Source: JAJYZP01 sp049964535 (lineage in GTDB: Bacteria; Actinomycetota; Acidimicrobiia; Acidimicrobiales; Acidimicrobiaceae). Taken from it: 28,745 nucleotides of DNA. Numbering within the stretch: the first letter of the stretch is position 1; each line of letters starts with the position of its first letter. The notes under the pieces were generated by a model that saw nothing but the letters and a program-made list of their open reading frames with translations, made no database searches and had not been told where the DNA came from. The stretch lies in contig JBMFXG010000008.1 of assembly GCA_049964535.1 (NCBI GenBank), positions 1-28,745 of the forward strand, read 5' to 3'. The position numbers and the translations under genes are program-made. Of this stretch, positions 1-7,723 are shown piece by piece.

Positions 1-208
1 CCTCAGGGGTCGTGGAGCTCAGGTCCCGAAGTGCACGAACCCGAGCATCGTGCAAGACGTTGAAGTATGTCGGATCGGGAAGAGGGATATCGAGATCATG
101 TTCTACGCCTAGAGCTCCTTGAGCGGACGGATCGACTTGAGCAAACGATGAGAGCAGCTCGTCGGCGATGCGCCCTACTGATCCGAAGCGTGGATCGGAT
201 CGTTGCAC
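1..208 (-). CDS. Partial gene, possible DUF885-family hydrolase (N-terminus only)
   Basis: An open frame runs from a GTG at 208 off the left edge (69 codons, no stop). It is preceded at good spacing by AGAGG (6 nt before GTG). The translation has an amphipathic start (RIADELLSSFAQVDPSAQGALGVE) followed by a run of charged helical residues (NVLHDARVRALRDL). The pattern 'ADELL..F..VDP...ALGVEHD' resembles the N-terminus of DUF885 proteins, a family of HExxE-type metallohydrolases, but the catalytic part lies outside the window, so the family call is weak. It sits 43 nt downstream of the stop of the LLM-class oxidoreductase on the same strand, which suggests one operon. An alternative in-frame TTG at 259 would overlap that gene but has no visible ribosome binding site. 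Confidence 0.5.
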   Translation of the reverse strand, partial: MQRSDPRFGSVGRIADELLSSFAQVDPSAQGALGVEHDLDIPLPDPTYFNVLHDARVRALRDLSSTTPE

Positions 209-251
209 TAGGGGCCTCTGTGTGGAGGGTGTACGGCCATGTTCGTCTTCT

Positions 252-1250
252 TCAGACAAGGCGTCGCAGCTCTGGGAGTACGAGTGTTCCAAGTAGTTGG
301 ATGCCTTCCATCTCATCGATTCCGTGTGGGGTTCCGAATTCAACTCTGTCGATGCCAGCCGCTCTAAGCTCTCCGATTTGATCGATAATCTCCGAGGGCG
401 TCCCGGCAAGCGCAAAACGGGAGAGGACTTCGTCGGGTATGCAGCGTCCGGCGGCCTCTCGGTCGTGAAGAGTGAGAGCTCGACGGAGTGACATGAGTAC
501 ATCTGGAGCAACCTCGTACGTTCGGTCAAGGTGTGCGACTACATCGAGGTAGAGGGCTACCTCTTGGCGTGCGAGGCGACGTGCCATGGCCCCGTCCTGG
601 TCGATGACGGTTACTGCGCCGCAGACCAGTTTCGTTCTGGTTCGATGCCCAGTCTGTGGTGGAGTGGCCGCATCGAGCTCTGCTCGTGCTAGCGCTACCA
701 TGGTTGGATTAGCGCAGCCTCCTAGCTTGACCTCGTCGAACTCACGCGCCCCAAGGGCAAGCCCTTGAGGGCCCCAGGCGCCGAGAAGAAGCTCGATCGA
801 GGTTCTAAGGACGGGGTAGCTGAGCTGAAAGCCTTGCTGGACGGTGAAGTGTTGGCCGCTGAAACCTTCGTCGTTGCCGGAGAGTAGGAGACGGAGTACG
901 CAAAGTGTCTCTTCGATCCGGGAGAGCGCGTTGTGCTGTGATAGTCCGATCACATCCATCCATGATCCCCGTGCAAGTCCGAGATACGCTCGACCGTGTG
1001 AGGCGTGATCGAGCATCGCTATCTGACCTGCGATCTCAAGAGGATGAGTCAAGATCGGTGAGTAGCAGGCTGGACCTATTCGTAAACTTTGTGAACATCT
1101 CGCTATCTCAAGGAGAGCAGGCAGGGAAGGCTGGAATCCTAGATCCGAAAAGACCGATATTCCATCGAACCGAAATGTCTCAGCCAACGCGGCGATACGT
1201 CCGTACGTCGTGAGAGTCTTATTGCTCTGGAGCCCAAGCGTAACCTGCAT
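252..1250 (-). CDS. LLM-class flavin-dependent oxidoreductase
   Basis: This 332-residue protein has the fold signature of bacterial-luciferase-like monooxygenases and F420-dependent reductases. It starts MQVTLGL at the first beta strand, then 'FDGISVFSDLG', the segment 'LRIGPACYSPILTHP', and the typical 'AMLDHASHGRAYLGLARGSW' around residues 90-108. Near the C-terminus 'LAGTPSEIIDQIGELRAAGIDRVEFG' is the conserved strand-helix element of Mer-like members. Such enzymes use FMN or F420 to oxidise or reduce small substrates in the cytoplasm; cofactor and substrate cannot be read from the sequence. I chose the ATG at 1250 because it starts directly at the first strand. An in-frame GTG at 1283 would add 11 unconserved residues, and neither start has a convincing SD. 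The gene is the first of a probable minus-strand operon with the partial gene at 208-1 and is divergent from the amidohydrolase at 1451. Confidence 0.85.
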   Translation of the reverse strand: MQVTLGLQSNKTLTTYGRIAALAETFRFDGISVFSDLGFQPSLPALLEIARCSQSLRIGPACYSPILTHPLEIAGQIAMLDHASHGRAYLGLARGSWMDVIGLSQHNALSRIEETLCVLRLLLSGNDEGFSGQHFTVQQGFQLSYPVLRTSIELLLGAWGPQGLALGAREFDEVKLGGCANPTMVALARAELDAATPPQTGHRTRTKLVCGAVTVIDQDGAMARRLARQEVALYLDVVAHLDRTYEVAPDVLMSLRRALTLHDREAAGRCIPDEVLSRFALAGTPSEIIDQIGELRAAGIDRVEFGTPHGIDEMEGIQLLGTLVLPELRRLV

Positions 1251-1450
1251 CGATGACCATCCGTGTGAGAACCTACCTCGCACTCTAGGGGAAATGAGCG
1301 TGGTCGATGCGTATCGCTACTGGAACCAAGGTGCTCAAGGAAGCTGAATCGTTCCTCGATGACCTGTATGACAGTGGTGTTGACACAAACGCGTAACGTT
1401 GAAGCACTGTAGCTCGCTGATTGAGCGATTCAGGGGGAGGTCGTGTCATA
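1251..1450. other. Divergent intergenic region (200 bp)
   Basis: This region separates the minus-strand oxidoreductase operon from the plus-strand amidohydrolase, so it should carry both promoters. A consensus-like TTGACA lies at 1380-1385 on the plus strand, but I find no convincing -10 box at 16-18 bp. The GGGGGAGG at 1433-1440 is the ribosome binding site of the downstream gene. No gene is seen here. Confidence 0.4.
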
Positions 1451-2677
1451 ATGGTCTCTGGTGAGACAAGAACCGTACTGACGAATTTGACGATCGTCGA
1501 TAGCGTGGCAGAGCCCATCGACGATGGAGCGATCATGATCACTAATGAAAGGATCTCCTTCGTCGGAGGTCGGAGTGAGCTCGATGCGATGCCTATCGCC
1601 GGTGCGAGAGTTCTTGACCTCGATGGAGCGTACGTCACTCCGGGCCTGATCAACCTACATACGCATTTCTCCCTTGCTCTGCCTGGGACGGGGGGCGATG
1701 GAGTTCGGTCTCTCAATCCTTATGACCTTGCGCTCTGGATGGCACATGGAGCTCGCCGGACGTTACAGTGTGGAGTAACAACCGTCCGGTGTGTGGCCGA
1801 ACGTGACCATGCAGATTTTGCTCTGCGCCGGGCCATCCGTGCTGGATATCTCGAGGGCCCATCGATCTACACTGCGGGGCGCGCTCTGATCTGTACGGGT
1901 GGCCACGGCTCCGAAGGCTCTGACACACTGCAGTGTGATGGTCCGGACGAGTTTCGCAGAGGGGTACGTTCTCAGGTGAGCGCCGGTGCGGATCTCATTA
2001 AGGTCATGATCTCAGGAGGAATCGCCGGCGAACACGAGACTATCGCTACGAAACAGCTCTCTTACGAGGAGCTCGCTGCTGTGCTAGAGACTGCTCACAA
2101 CTGGGGTCGAAAGGTGACGGCACATGCCGGTCCCGCTGAGGCCATAGCAGAAGCGGTGGAGTTAGGACTTGACTGTGTTGAACACGGGTATCAACTGACC
2201 CCTGAGGTGGCGCAGCTCATGGCCGAGCGTCAGGTTGCTTACGTTCCAACCTTGATCGTCACTCGTTGTCAGGAGTTCTTTGCAGAGATCGGCGTCCCGG
2301 CCTGGATGGCGGAGCGATCTCTCTCTGCAGGACCAAGGCATCGTGAGAGCTACCAGATGGCACTCGCAGCCGGAGTCGATTGCCTGCTGGGCTCCGATAT
2401 GCCTCCGTTTTGGCCGATCGATGGAACCAATGCGACCGTTCGGGAGATGGAGCATATGTCCGATGGCGGACTCTCTCCAATTGAGACTTTGAAAGCTGCA
2501 ACGATTGGACCGGCTCGCTGGTTGGGGATCGACGAGAAGGTCGGATCGCTATCGGTGGGGAAAGTCGCTGACCTCGTCGTCTTGGACCGTGATCCACGAG
2601 AGTCTATCAGTGCGTATCGAACGCTCCGTAACGTGATCCACGAAGGTCGAATGGTGAGCGCCCCTGAAGTCTGGTAG
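1451..2677 (+). CDS. Metal-dependent amidohydrolase (imidazolonepropionase/prolidase-like)
   Basis: A 408-residue amidohydrolase-superfamily enzyme of the imidazolonepropionase-like group, which includes Xaa-Pro and Xaa-Arg dipeptidases and N-acyl-amino-acid hydrolases. All metal-site elements are visible: HxH at H70/H72 (INLHTHF), a lysine likely to be carboxylated at K184 (DLIKVMISGG), histidines H225 (TAHAG) and H245 (VEHG), and the catalytic D316 (LLGSDMP). The C-terminus has the usual 'GSLSVGKVADLVVLDRDP' strand of the small beta-sandwich domain. No signal peptide, so it is presumably cytoplasmic. The ATG at 1451 is chosen because GGGGGAGG lies 10 nt upstream; the TTG at 1421 lies before that site. 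It shares fold and motifs with the gene at 10342-11559 and, more distantly, with that at 26720-27964. The true substrate is unknown; a cyclic amide, N-acyl amino acid or dipeptide is likely. Confidence 0.85.
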   Translation: MVSGETRTVLTNLTIVDSVAEPIDDGAIMITNERISFVGGRSELDAMPIAGARVLDLDGAYVTPGLINLHTHFSLALPGTGGDGVRSLNPYDLALWMAHGARRTLQCGVTTVRCVAERDHADFALRRAIRAGYLEGPSIYTAGRALICTGGHGSEGSDTLQCDGPDEFRRGVRSQVSAGADLIKVMISGGIAGEHETIATKQLSYEELAAVLETAHNWGRKVTAHAGPAEAIAEAVELGLDCVEHGYQLTPEVAQLMAERQVAYVPTLIVTRCQEFFAEIGVPAWMAERSLSAGPRHRESYQMALAAGVDCLLGSDMPPFWPIDGTNATVREMEHMSDGGLSPIETLKAATIGPARWLGIDEKVGSLSVGKVADLVVLDRDPRESISAYRTLRNVIHEGRMVSAPEVW

Positions 2678-3109
2678 GTAAGATTCGCTCGATACGCGAG
2701 ATCCCTTGCTTGCCCTGGGCAGATCCTCTACGGTAAAATTTTCCCAACTCGGCTTCTTTGGTGCACGGGGATCCGTTCCTGGGTTAGCAAGGGTCGTCAC
2801 TCGATCGACGGCGGAGCGGGTTCGAGACGGGTTGATAGATGTGATCGGCTGAATGGACCATCTCTTCTCATCTGATCCATTCAGCGTGCGGAGCTCCCTC
2901 GAATTGTGAGCCGCTGACACGGTCACCATGGTGAGACTCAGCCAACCGCCTTGGTGCAGAGGTACAGCGCTTAGCTCGTTCAACACGACCTGTCTCGATG
3001 GCCGCATAGCCGGTAGAGACTGGCCCTCGTCGCTTGCTTTGTAGCCGCCGATAGAGCAAACGAGGACTATGGCGCTTGCATTGGATAAGCAACAAAAGTT
3101 AATTGGGTG
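2678..3109. other. Intergenic region between convergent genes (432 bp)
   Basis: The region lies between the plus-strand amidohydrolase and the minus-strand DUF4331 operon. Open frames on both strands lack ribosome binding sites and protein-like sequence, so I see no gene. Its main feature is a perfect inverted repeat at 2848-2885, listed separately, which is well placed to end transcription from either side. Confidence 0.5.
2848..2885. terminator. Inverted repeat, possible bidirectional terminator
   Basis: GCTGAATGGA at 2848-2857 is repeated in perfect inverted form as TCCATTCAGC at 2876-2885, with an 18-nt loop. It lies between two convergent transcription units. There is no U-run on either side, so it is not a canonical intrinsic terminator. 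Confidence 0.4.
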
Positions 3110-3466
3110 TTACCACACTGCAGTAAGCACGCTATTTCCTTTGATCTCCACGTGTTGACAGACGGTACCTTCGGGCGAGAGGATCTCGTACGGTCCTTGT
3201 TCAAGGGAGCCAAAGACAGCGGCGATCGTCTGTGAGCCAGTGGGGAGTTCTCTGGAAAGCATCCATACGTGAATGTCATCCGTTGGTGAATCTTGTCGCC
3301 GCAGATGAATCTCCAGACCAGCTTGTTCTGGTGTGCCGTAGACGATGAGTGCACCGAATGTATGGTCGACATTAATTGCAATAGATACGCCAGCGTCACT
3401 AGGAGCGAGCTCTGGGCTCGCTCCTAGTGACTCGTGGACGCTGCTGGGGTCCATCACCGTGCTCAT
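3110..3466 (-). CDS. Small beta-sandwich-like protein coupled to DUF4331
   Basis: A 118-residue protein, last gene of the DUF4331 operon. The core 'FGALIVYGTPEQAGLEIHLRRQ..' through 'TIAAVFGSLEQGPYEILSPEG..HVEIKGNSVLTAVW' matches the pattern of a small actinobacterial protein (G-AL-V-Y...G-EIEI...AAVF..L..G.Y.....V.V..G.V..L.W), often annotated as phospholipase or hypothetical. It looks like an all-beta, carboxypeptidase-regulatory-like sandwich with no catalytic residues that I recognise. Its ATG overlaps the DUF4331 stop in an ATGA (3463-3466), so translation is probably coupled. There is no signal peptide. Oddly, codons 12-24 contain a perfect 16-bp inverted repeat (3395-3431), so the start of the message folds into a strong hairpin. 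The function is unknown; recognition of the family rests on recalled pattern, not on a search. Confidence 0.7.
   Translation of the reverse strand: MSTVMDPSSVHESLGASPELAPSDAGVSIAINVDHTFGALIVYGTPEQAGLEIHLRRQDSPTDDIHVWMLSRELPTGSQTIAAVFGSLEQGPYEILSPEGTVCQHVEIKGNSVLTAVW
3395..3431. repeat. Perfect 16-bp inverted repeat inside coding sequence
   Basis: GTCACTAGGAGCGAGC (3395-3410) and GCTCGCTCCTAGTGAC (3416-3431) are exact reverse complements around a 5-nt loop. The repeat lies in codons 12-24 of the minus-strand gene at 3466-3110, 35 nt inside its start. No U-run follows in either direction. Confidence 0.85.
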
Positions 3467-4884
3467 GGATTGGCGAGCACCGGAGAAGGCGTAGTAGCCG
3501 GGTTGTTAAACCCATCCCACGGGGTGGATAAATATGGAAACGCTGTGGCGTACCGCTCCATGATCGTGCTGAGACCCGATACTGAGGTCTTCGACGGATC
3601 AACTAAGTCGTAGATGAGCCCGGCTGCTGGATCGGCAGAGTAGCTTGGAGCCACGAGCGGATAGGTTGCTCCGGCGACTGCTCGTAGCTCTATCGTGGTC
3701 ACATCGTCGAAGACCCGTCGCCCATTTGGGAATCCTGCAGCGTCGCCTCCAAGGAGCCCGTAGATGCTGGGATTTGTCGATGGTGGTACGGCAACGTTGA
3801 GGCGCAACATGTCGGCGTAGATAGGCCCTGTGTAGTTCTGGAAGCCAGGCACAACACCGGTCGGAATTCCGGTCAAGAGGATCGCTACGAGGTCTGCGCG
3901 TGCTGCGGTGAGCCCTGCTAGGTGTGGGAAGACACCAGGATAGAGAACAGGAAGCAGGCCGGCCAACTCGGGGTGTTGGTACGACGAGATGAACTGCTCG
4001 TCTTGGCTAGGGTAGCTTGCGTTCCACGCGTCCTTCTGACCCATTGGAATGATGACTTCGTTGATTAGGGGATTTCCGAGCCGGGAGACCTGCTGGAATG
4101 GACCGGCACTCAGACCCTGACCTTCGCTCTGACCGGTTATGCGAACTTTTTGCCTACTAGCAGTCGTCCAGATGCCAATCGTTGCGTTTGGGTCGGTTAC
4201 CGAGGATGGCGTCGCACCGTTTGCAGTTACCGAACTGATCGGTATCTGAAGGGCGATGGTATGCACGTTGAGCCCTGCAGTAGCGTTAACCCCAGCTGCG
4301 GCAGGACCTGGAATGATCTGATCAGGGGAGAATGCTCGGAGATCTCCGAGATCGAAGATGGATCCAAGGTCGACATAGAACCCTTCGGCACGCTGTCCAG
4401 CGAAGACGGTAATCCCGTCTGGGAGCGCCGTGATTGCAGCCTGAGCGAGCGTACCGTAGTGCGGAATCGACCGTACTCCGACGTTACAAGGTGGACAGGG
4501 AATGTTCTCACCGAGTAGCTCTTCTCGCCCGTTTTGTATCCGAACAACGTTATAGAACTGTCGACGGTTCCACGTAGGACTGTCGAGACTTTGGATCTGT
4601 CCGGTGTTGTAGAGAAAAGTTGATGGATCAGCCATCACGGTTGTGAAGCTGAACTGGTAGACGATATCCGCTTGTGCGTCTCCGCTGTTGGAGATATTGA
4701 TCTCGTACAGGACATCGTCACCGAACTCGTAGAAGTTCGGCCCGCCTGCGGGGAGTTGAAGGGGGACGTAGTTAGCAATGACCGTAATGGTGTCCGGTCG
4801 ATCTGGACTTACAAAGGCATAGAGATCGGTCGAATCAGCCACGGGATCTTGAGAGATGCTAGGCGCTTCTCGATGAGACGACAT
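3463..4884 (-). CDS. DUF4331 domain-containing protein
   Basis: This 473-residue protein carries the hallmark DUF4331 N-terminus: 'SSHREAPSISQDPVADSTDLYAFVSPDRPDTITVIANYVPLQ', then 'GGPNFYEFGDDVLYEINISNSGDAQADIVYQFSF'. The family has no established biochemical role. A CPPC pair (C130, C133) stands out in an otherwise cysteine-poor chain. The C-terminal part has 'FPNGRRVFDDVTTIELRAVAG', also typical of the family. AAGGA lies 10 nt before the ATG at 4884. There is no signal peptide of its own, while the gene 32 nt upstream encodes a Tat-signal miniprotein and the gene downstream overlaps by ATGA, so the three form an operon. Whether this protein is exported, for example by piggy-back on the Tat partner, cannot be told from the sequence. 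Confidence 0.93.
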   Translation of the reverse strand: MSSHREAPSISQDPVADSTDLYAFVSPDRPDTITVIANYVPLQLPAGGPNFYEFGDDVLYEINISNSGDAQADIVYQFSFTTVMADPSTFLYNTGQIQSLDSPTWNRRQFYNVVRIQNGREELLGENIPCPPCNVGVRSIPHYGTLAQAAITALPDGITVFAGQRAEGFYVDLGSIFDLGDLRAFSPDQIIPGPAAAGVNATAGLNVHTIALQIPISSVTANGATPSSVTDPNATIGIWTTASRQKVRITGQSEGQGLSAGPFQQVSRLGNPLINEVIIPMGQKDAWNASYPSQDEQFISSYQHPELAGLLPVLYPGVFPHLAGLTAARADLVAILLTGIPTGVVPGFQNYTGPIYADMLRLNVAVPPSTNPSIYGLLGGDAAGFPNGRRVFDDVTTIELRAVAGATYPLVAPSYSADPAAGLIYDLVDPSKTSVSGLSTIMERYATAFPYLSTPWDGFNNPATTPSPVLANP

Positions 4885-4916
4885 AAATTGTTTTCCTTTC
4901 GATGAGTTCGGTGTGG

Positions 4917-5210
4917 TTATGAATTGCTATCGGTCTTGGCTGCGTTCAGTAGTTGACTGACGAGCGCTCGATCGTGGTGGACGATCTCTTGCTCGCCGAG
5001 ATAGATATGAATCTCGCCCGTCTTGCGATCGGTGATGTGGGCAACGAGTCCACTTGATGAACTCGGTAAGGTATTTTGTGATCGCGTGCCTTTGCGGGGT
5101 GAGCTGCTGCGGCGGGTACCTCCGATAAGGGGGACCGCTGTGACTGCCGCAGCGGCGGCAAGTCCGACGGAGGTTTTTTGAATGAACGCTCGTCGTGAAA
5201 GCTGAGCCAT
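4917..5210 (-). CDS. Tat-signal miniprotein (97 aa)
   Basis: A small protein with a twin-arginine signal at its N-terminus: SRRAFIQ (residues 5-11), then a hydrophobic alanine-rich stretch (GLAAAAAVTAVPLIGG). The mature part is a serine/arginine-rich linker followed by 'GLVAHITDRKTGEIHIYLGEQEIVHHDRALVSQLLNAAK', a short predicted beta-hairpin plus helix. The start at 5210 is preferred to the ATG at 5219: AGGAAAGG lies 9 nt before 5210 but directly abuts 5219. It is the first gene of the DUF4331 operon, 32 nt upstream of it. The small ordered domain could bind a partner or ligand after export. I know of no assigned function. Confidence 0.8.
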   Translation of the reverse strand: MAQLSRRAFIQKTSVGLAAAAAVTAVPLIGGTRRSSSPRKGTRSQNTLPSSSSGLVAHITDRKTGEIHIYLGEQEIVHHDRALVSQLLNAAKTDSNS

Positions 5211-5686
5211 GTACTTCATCCTTTCCTGTGGTGTAGGTGTTGGGTTCTAGAGATTGCGTAACCGCTCCAACACCGCTGTACGTCGTAGGAAAGGAGTGCG
5301 GATTAATCGGGGTGAGCGAGCCGACTTTGATCGAGCTTGGACTGAGTCTGCTCCGATCGTGATCTCCTGCCGTGTCTTGACCGGTCCACGACTGTAGCAC
5401 GAATACGAGATACGGTCTTGAGGCTCGATTGTCTGATGCGATATTTGTGTCTTCGAAGAGTGCCACGACTTAGAGTCTGTGTAGAGCCTGAGAAAATGGG
5501 GCTCGAGCCGACCGGTGGATCGATTGTCGTGTGATACTCATTCTTTTTTGGGTAGAAGAACTCTAGAGTTGAAAGATGGTTGCTGAAAGTGGAGAGCCTC
5601 AGATCTTCTCTTACGACATCAAATGGTAGTACGTAGTACCGTTTGACGGCGATAGGCACTGGTTAGAGAAATTGCAAAGGCGGTTC
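5211..5686. other. Divergent intergenic region (476 bp)
   Basis: It lies between the minus-strand DUF4331 operon and the plus-strand L,D-transpeptidase and must hold both promoters. A 118-codon minus-strand frame (5659-5303) has no ribosome binding site and arginine/serine-rich, non-protein-like sequence, so it is not called. A GTAGTAC heptamer occurs twice in tandem near 5627-5640. TTGACG at 5643-5648 followed 15 bp later by TAGAGA could be a weak promoter for the transpeptidase. Confidence 0.35.
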
Positions 5687-7414
5687 GTGAAAACGCTTGA
5701 TAGTCGAGAAGTTCAAAGACGTCATGCCTCTCGCCGTAGTAGCCTGCGGCTTTCGTTGTACGTGATCGGAGGAGTGATAGGGGTTGCACTTGTCGCGTTC
5801 GCAGCGTTCATTGTGACTCAGTGGCCCAAGGCTCACCTTTACCGCTCTGCGATAGGACTTGCAAGGTTAGAGACGACCGGTATTAGTCAGTCTGTTGCAG
5901 CTGTCACGGCCTCGGAAGGCTCTTTCCCAGTTCGAACATCGGTCGACGGTTCGATTGTCACTCCATCAGGAAGCATTAGGCAAGGTGTCCACCTCGAGGT
6001 CTCTGTTCGTCTCGAGCGACCGAGTTGGATATCGTGGCTCGTAGGTCGCTATGAACGCGTCAGCCTGGCCGTCGAGACTCCTCGATCCACCCCTACCGGT
6101 CCTGTCGCTGTTGGCGGCATGCACGGGTCTCTGCTGCTTGGTTTCTCGAGTCCGATCCGGCGCTTGCTTGTGGTGCATGGAGCCACTCGCCAGTTAGTGA
6201 CACTCTCTCGACCTAGTACGGCGGTAGATCTTTCGAAGTTTACAGCTGGGCTCAATGCTGGAGTTGTTGGTGTTGCGGGAGCCCCGAATACCTGGGAATC
6301 CTTTGCAGTACCCCGCTCTATTACGTTCTTTCGGGTCCAGTCGAATCAACCGGCGCCCCTTGCTGTCGTCAATACGAACCTCACATCGCTTGCACCTAGT
6401 TCGCAGATCTCTTTGACCCTGTCCAAGCCGGTCCATGAGGTCTTTGGGTCTTCTCTTCCATCGATAACCCCATCGATCGCTGGCGCCAATCCCGTGACCG
6501 GTAAGTGGTCACAGACTGGGTCGTACACGCTCCAGTTCACACCAACGGCGCCCACTTTTTGGCCAGGCGAGAGTTTTTCTCTCTCCTTGCCGGCTGCAAT
6601 CTCGCTTGTGAACTCAACGACCCATCAAGTCGGTGCCGCTTCAAAAAGCCTTAACCTACAAGGTACGGCACCCTCTGTGACTCGACTACAAGAGATGTTG
6701 GCGTCGTTAAACTACCTTCCAGTTAGTTTCTCTCCATCTTCGATAATCTCGAATGCAGCCGTGACCCTCGGTAACTCTGTCACTTCTCCACTCCCGGGAT
6801 CGTTCGCCTGGAGGTGGGCTGTTCCCTCTGCACTCTCCTCTCAGTGGTCGGTGGGTCAAGACACACCGGTCACGAAGGGCGCCATTATGGCGTTTGAGCA
6901 GTTCAATCATCTCGACTCGATTGGGCTTGCGAACCCCTTGCTCTGGCCGACACTGGTTCATGATGTCGCTACACATGCGCTCGATCCGCATCGGTACTCG
7001 TGGATTGAAGTAACGAAGACGAGACCTGAGATGCTGCAGCTGTATGAGAATGGAGCGGTGGTCACGAGTGGTCTCGTGAATACCGGCATAGCGGGCCTAA
7101 ACACTACTGTGGGTACCTTCCCCATCTACCTCCGGTTTCCTCAAAACTACATGAGCGGAACAAATCCGAATGGGACCAAGTACCATGACCACGTCTTTTG
7201 GATTAACTACTTCTTAGGTAGTGAGGCAGTCCACGGCTTTGTACGTGCTTCGTATGGCTTTCCCCAGAGCTTGGGCTGTGTAGAACTACCTGTTGCAACT
7301 GCGCAGGTGATCTACCCTCAGGTCCATATCGGTACTCCGGTAACGGTTCTGCCTCAAGGCGATGCAGCGGCGACGGTTCCATCGATGCCCGCGCCCACAG
7401 TCGTTACGAGTTAG
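5687..7414 (+). CDS. Membrane-anchored L,D-transpeptidase (YkuD domain) with Ig-like region
   Basis: A 575-residue cell-wall enzyme. It has a short basic cytoplasmic tail, one transmembrane helix (about residues 23-45), a long serine/threonine-rich extracellular region with Ig-like beta-sandwich character (for example 'GSYTLQFTPTAPTFWPGESFSLSLP'), and a C-terminal YkuD domain. The catalytic motif is clear: H516 (AVHGF) and C531 in SLGCVELP, 15 residues apart. L,D-transpeptidases make 3-3 peptidoglycan crosslinks or attach proteins to the wall. The usual SHGC form is replaced by SLGC, which occurs in the family. The GTG at 5687 is chosen because AAAGG lies 6 nt upstream; the in-frame TTG at 5672 precedes that site. 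The gene is monocistronic between intergenic regions. Confidence 0.88.
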   Translation: MKTLDSREVQRRHASRRSSLRLSLYVIGGVIGVALVAFAAFIVTQWPKAHLYRSAIGLARLETTGISQSVAAVTASEGSFPVRTSVDGSIVTPSGSIRQGVHLEVSVRLERPSWISWLVGRYERVSLAVETPRSTPTGPVAVGGMHGSLLLGFSSPIRRLLVVHGATRQLVTLSRPSTAVDLSKFTAGLNAGVVGVAGAPNTWESFAVPRSITFFRVQSNQPAPLAVVNTNLTSLAPSSQISLTLSKPVHEVFGSSLPSITPSIAGANPVTGKWSQTGSYTLQFTPTAPTFWPGESFSLSLPAAISLVNSTTHQVGAASKSLNLQGTAPSVTRLQEMLASLNYLPVSFSPSSIISNAAVTLGNSVTSPLPGSFAWRWAVPSALSSQWSVGQDTPVTKGAIMAFEQFNHLDSIGLANPLLWPTLVHDVATHALDPHRYSWIEVTKTRPEMLQLYENGAVVTSGLVNTGIAGLNTTVGTFPIYLRFPQNYMSGTNPNGTKYHDHVFWINYFLGSEAVHGFVRASYGFPQSLGCVELPVATAQVIYPQVHIGTPVTVLPQGDAAATVPSMPAPTVVTS

Positions 7415-7723
7415 GCGATTGAACGAGGTCGCTCTCGTTTCAGTTCGAGGCTTGTGGTATTGAGAAGAGGCTGGACTGAAGCGCGCGTATGGTGACAACT
7501 GCGCTCTCGTTTTACGAGCTGCTTTGACGGCGCACGCGATACTCCGAGTAGTTGACAACACGCTACGAGAGCTGTGCAGGCTGGTGCACTTGCCGTCACA
7601 GCCATCAGTATTTGGTTGTTGTGGCTAGATCTGTGGAGGTGGTGACCAATGAGATCTCGTTCGGTGCGGTAGTGTGAGAACCTGAGAATGGTTAGTGGCC
7701 ACTGCCGGCGAATGAGGAGGATA
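7415..7723. other. Intergenic region upstream of the gamma-glutamyltransferase
   Basis: No gene is seen here. A small hairpin AACGAG/CTCGTT (7422-7439, 6-nt loop) just after the transpeptidase stop could be a weak terminator. TTGACA at 7552-7557 is a possible -35 box without a good -10. GAGATCTC occurs at 7651-7658. The ribosome binding site GAGGAGG of the next gene lies at 7714-7720. Confidence 0.35.

Noticed and set aside
5303..5659. 118-codon minus-strand frame between the DUF4331 operon and the transpeptidase
   Set aside because: It starts at GTG with no ribosome binding site and encodes arginine/serine-rich sequence without a plausible fold; it lies in a divergent promoter region.
7651..7658. 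GAGATCTC found upstream of three hydrolase genes as a common operator
   Set aside because: The same octamer occurs several times inside coding regions (for example near 4338, 7937, 10186 and 25843), so upstream occurrence alone is not significant.
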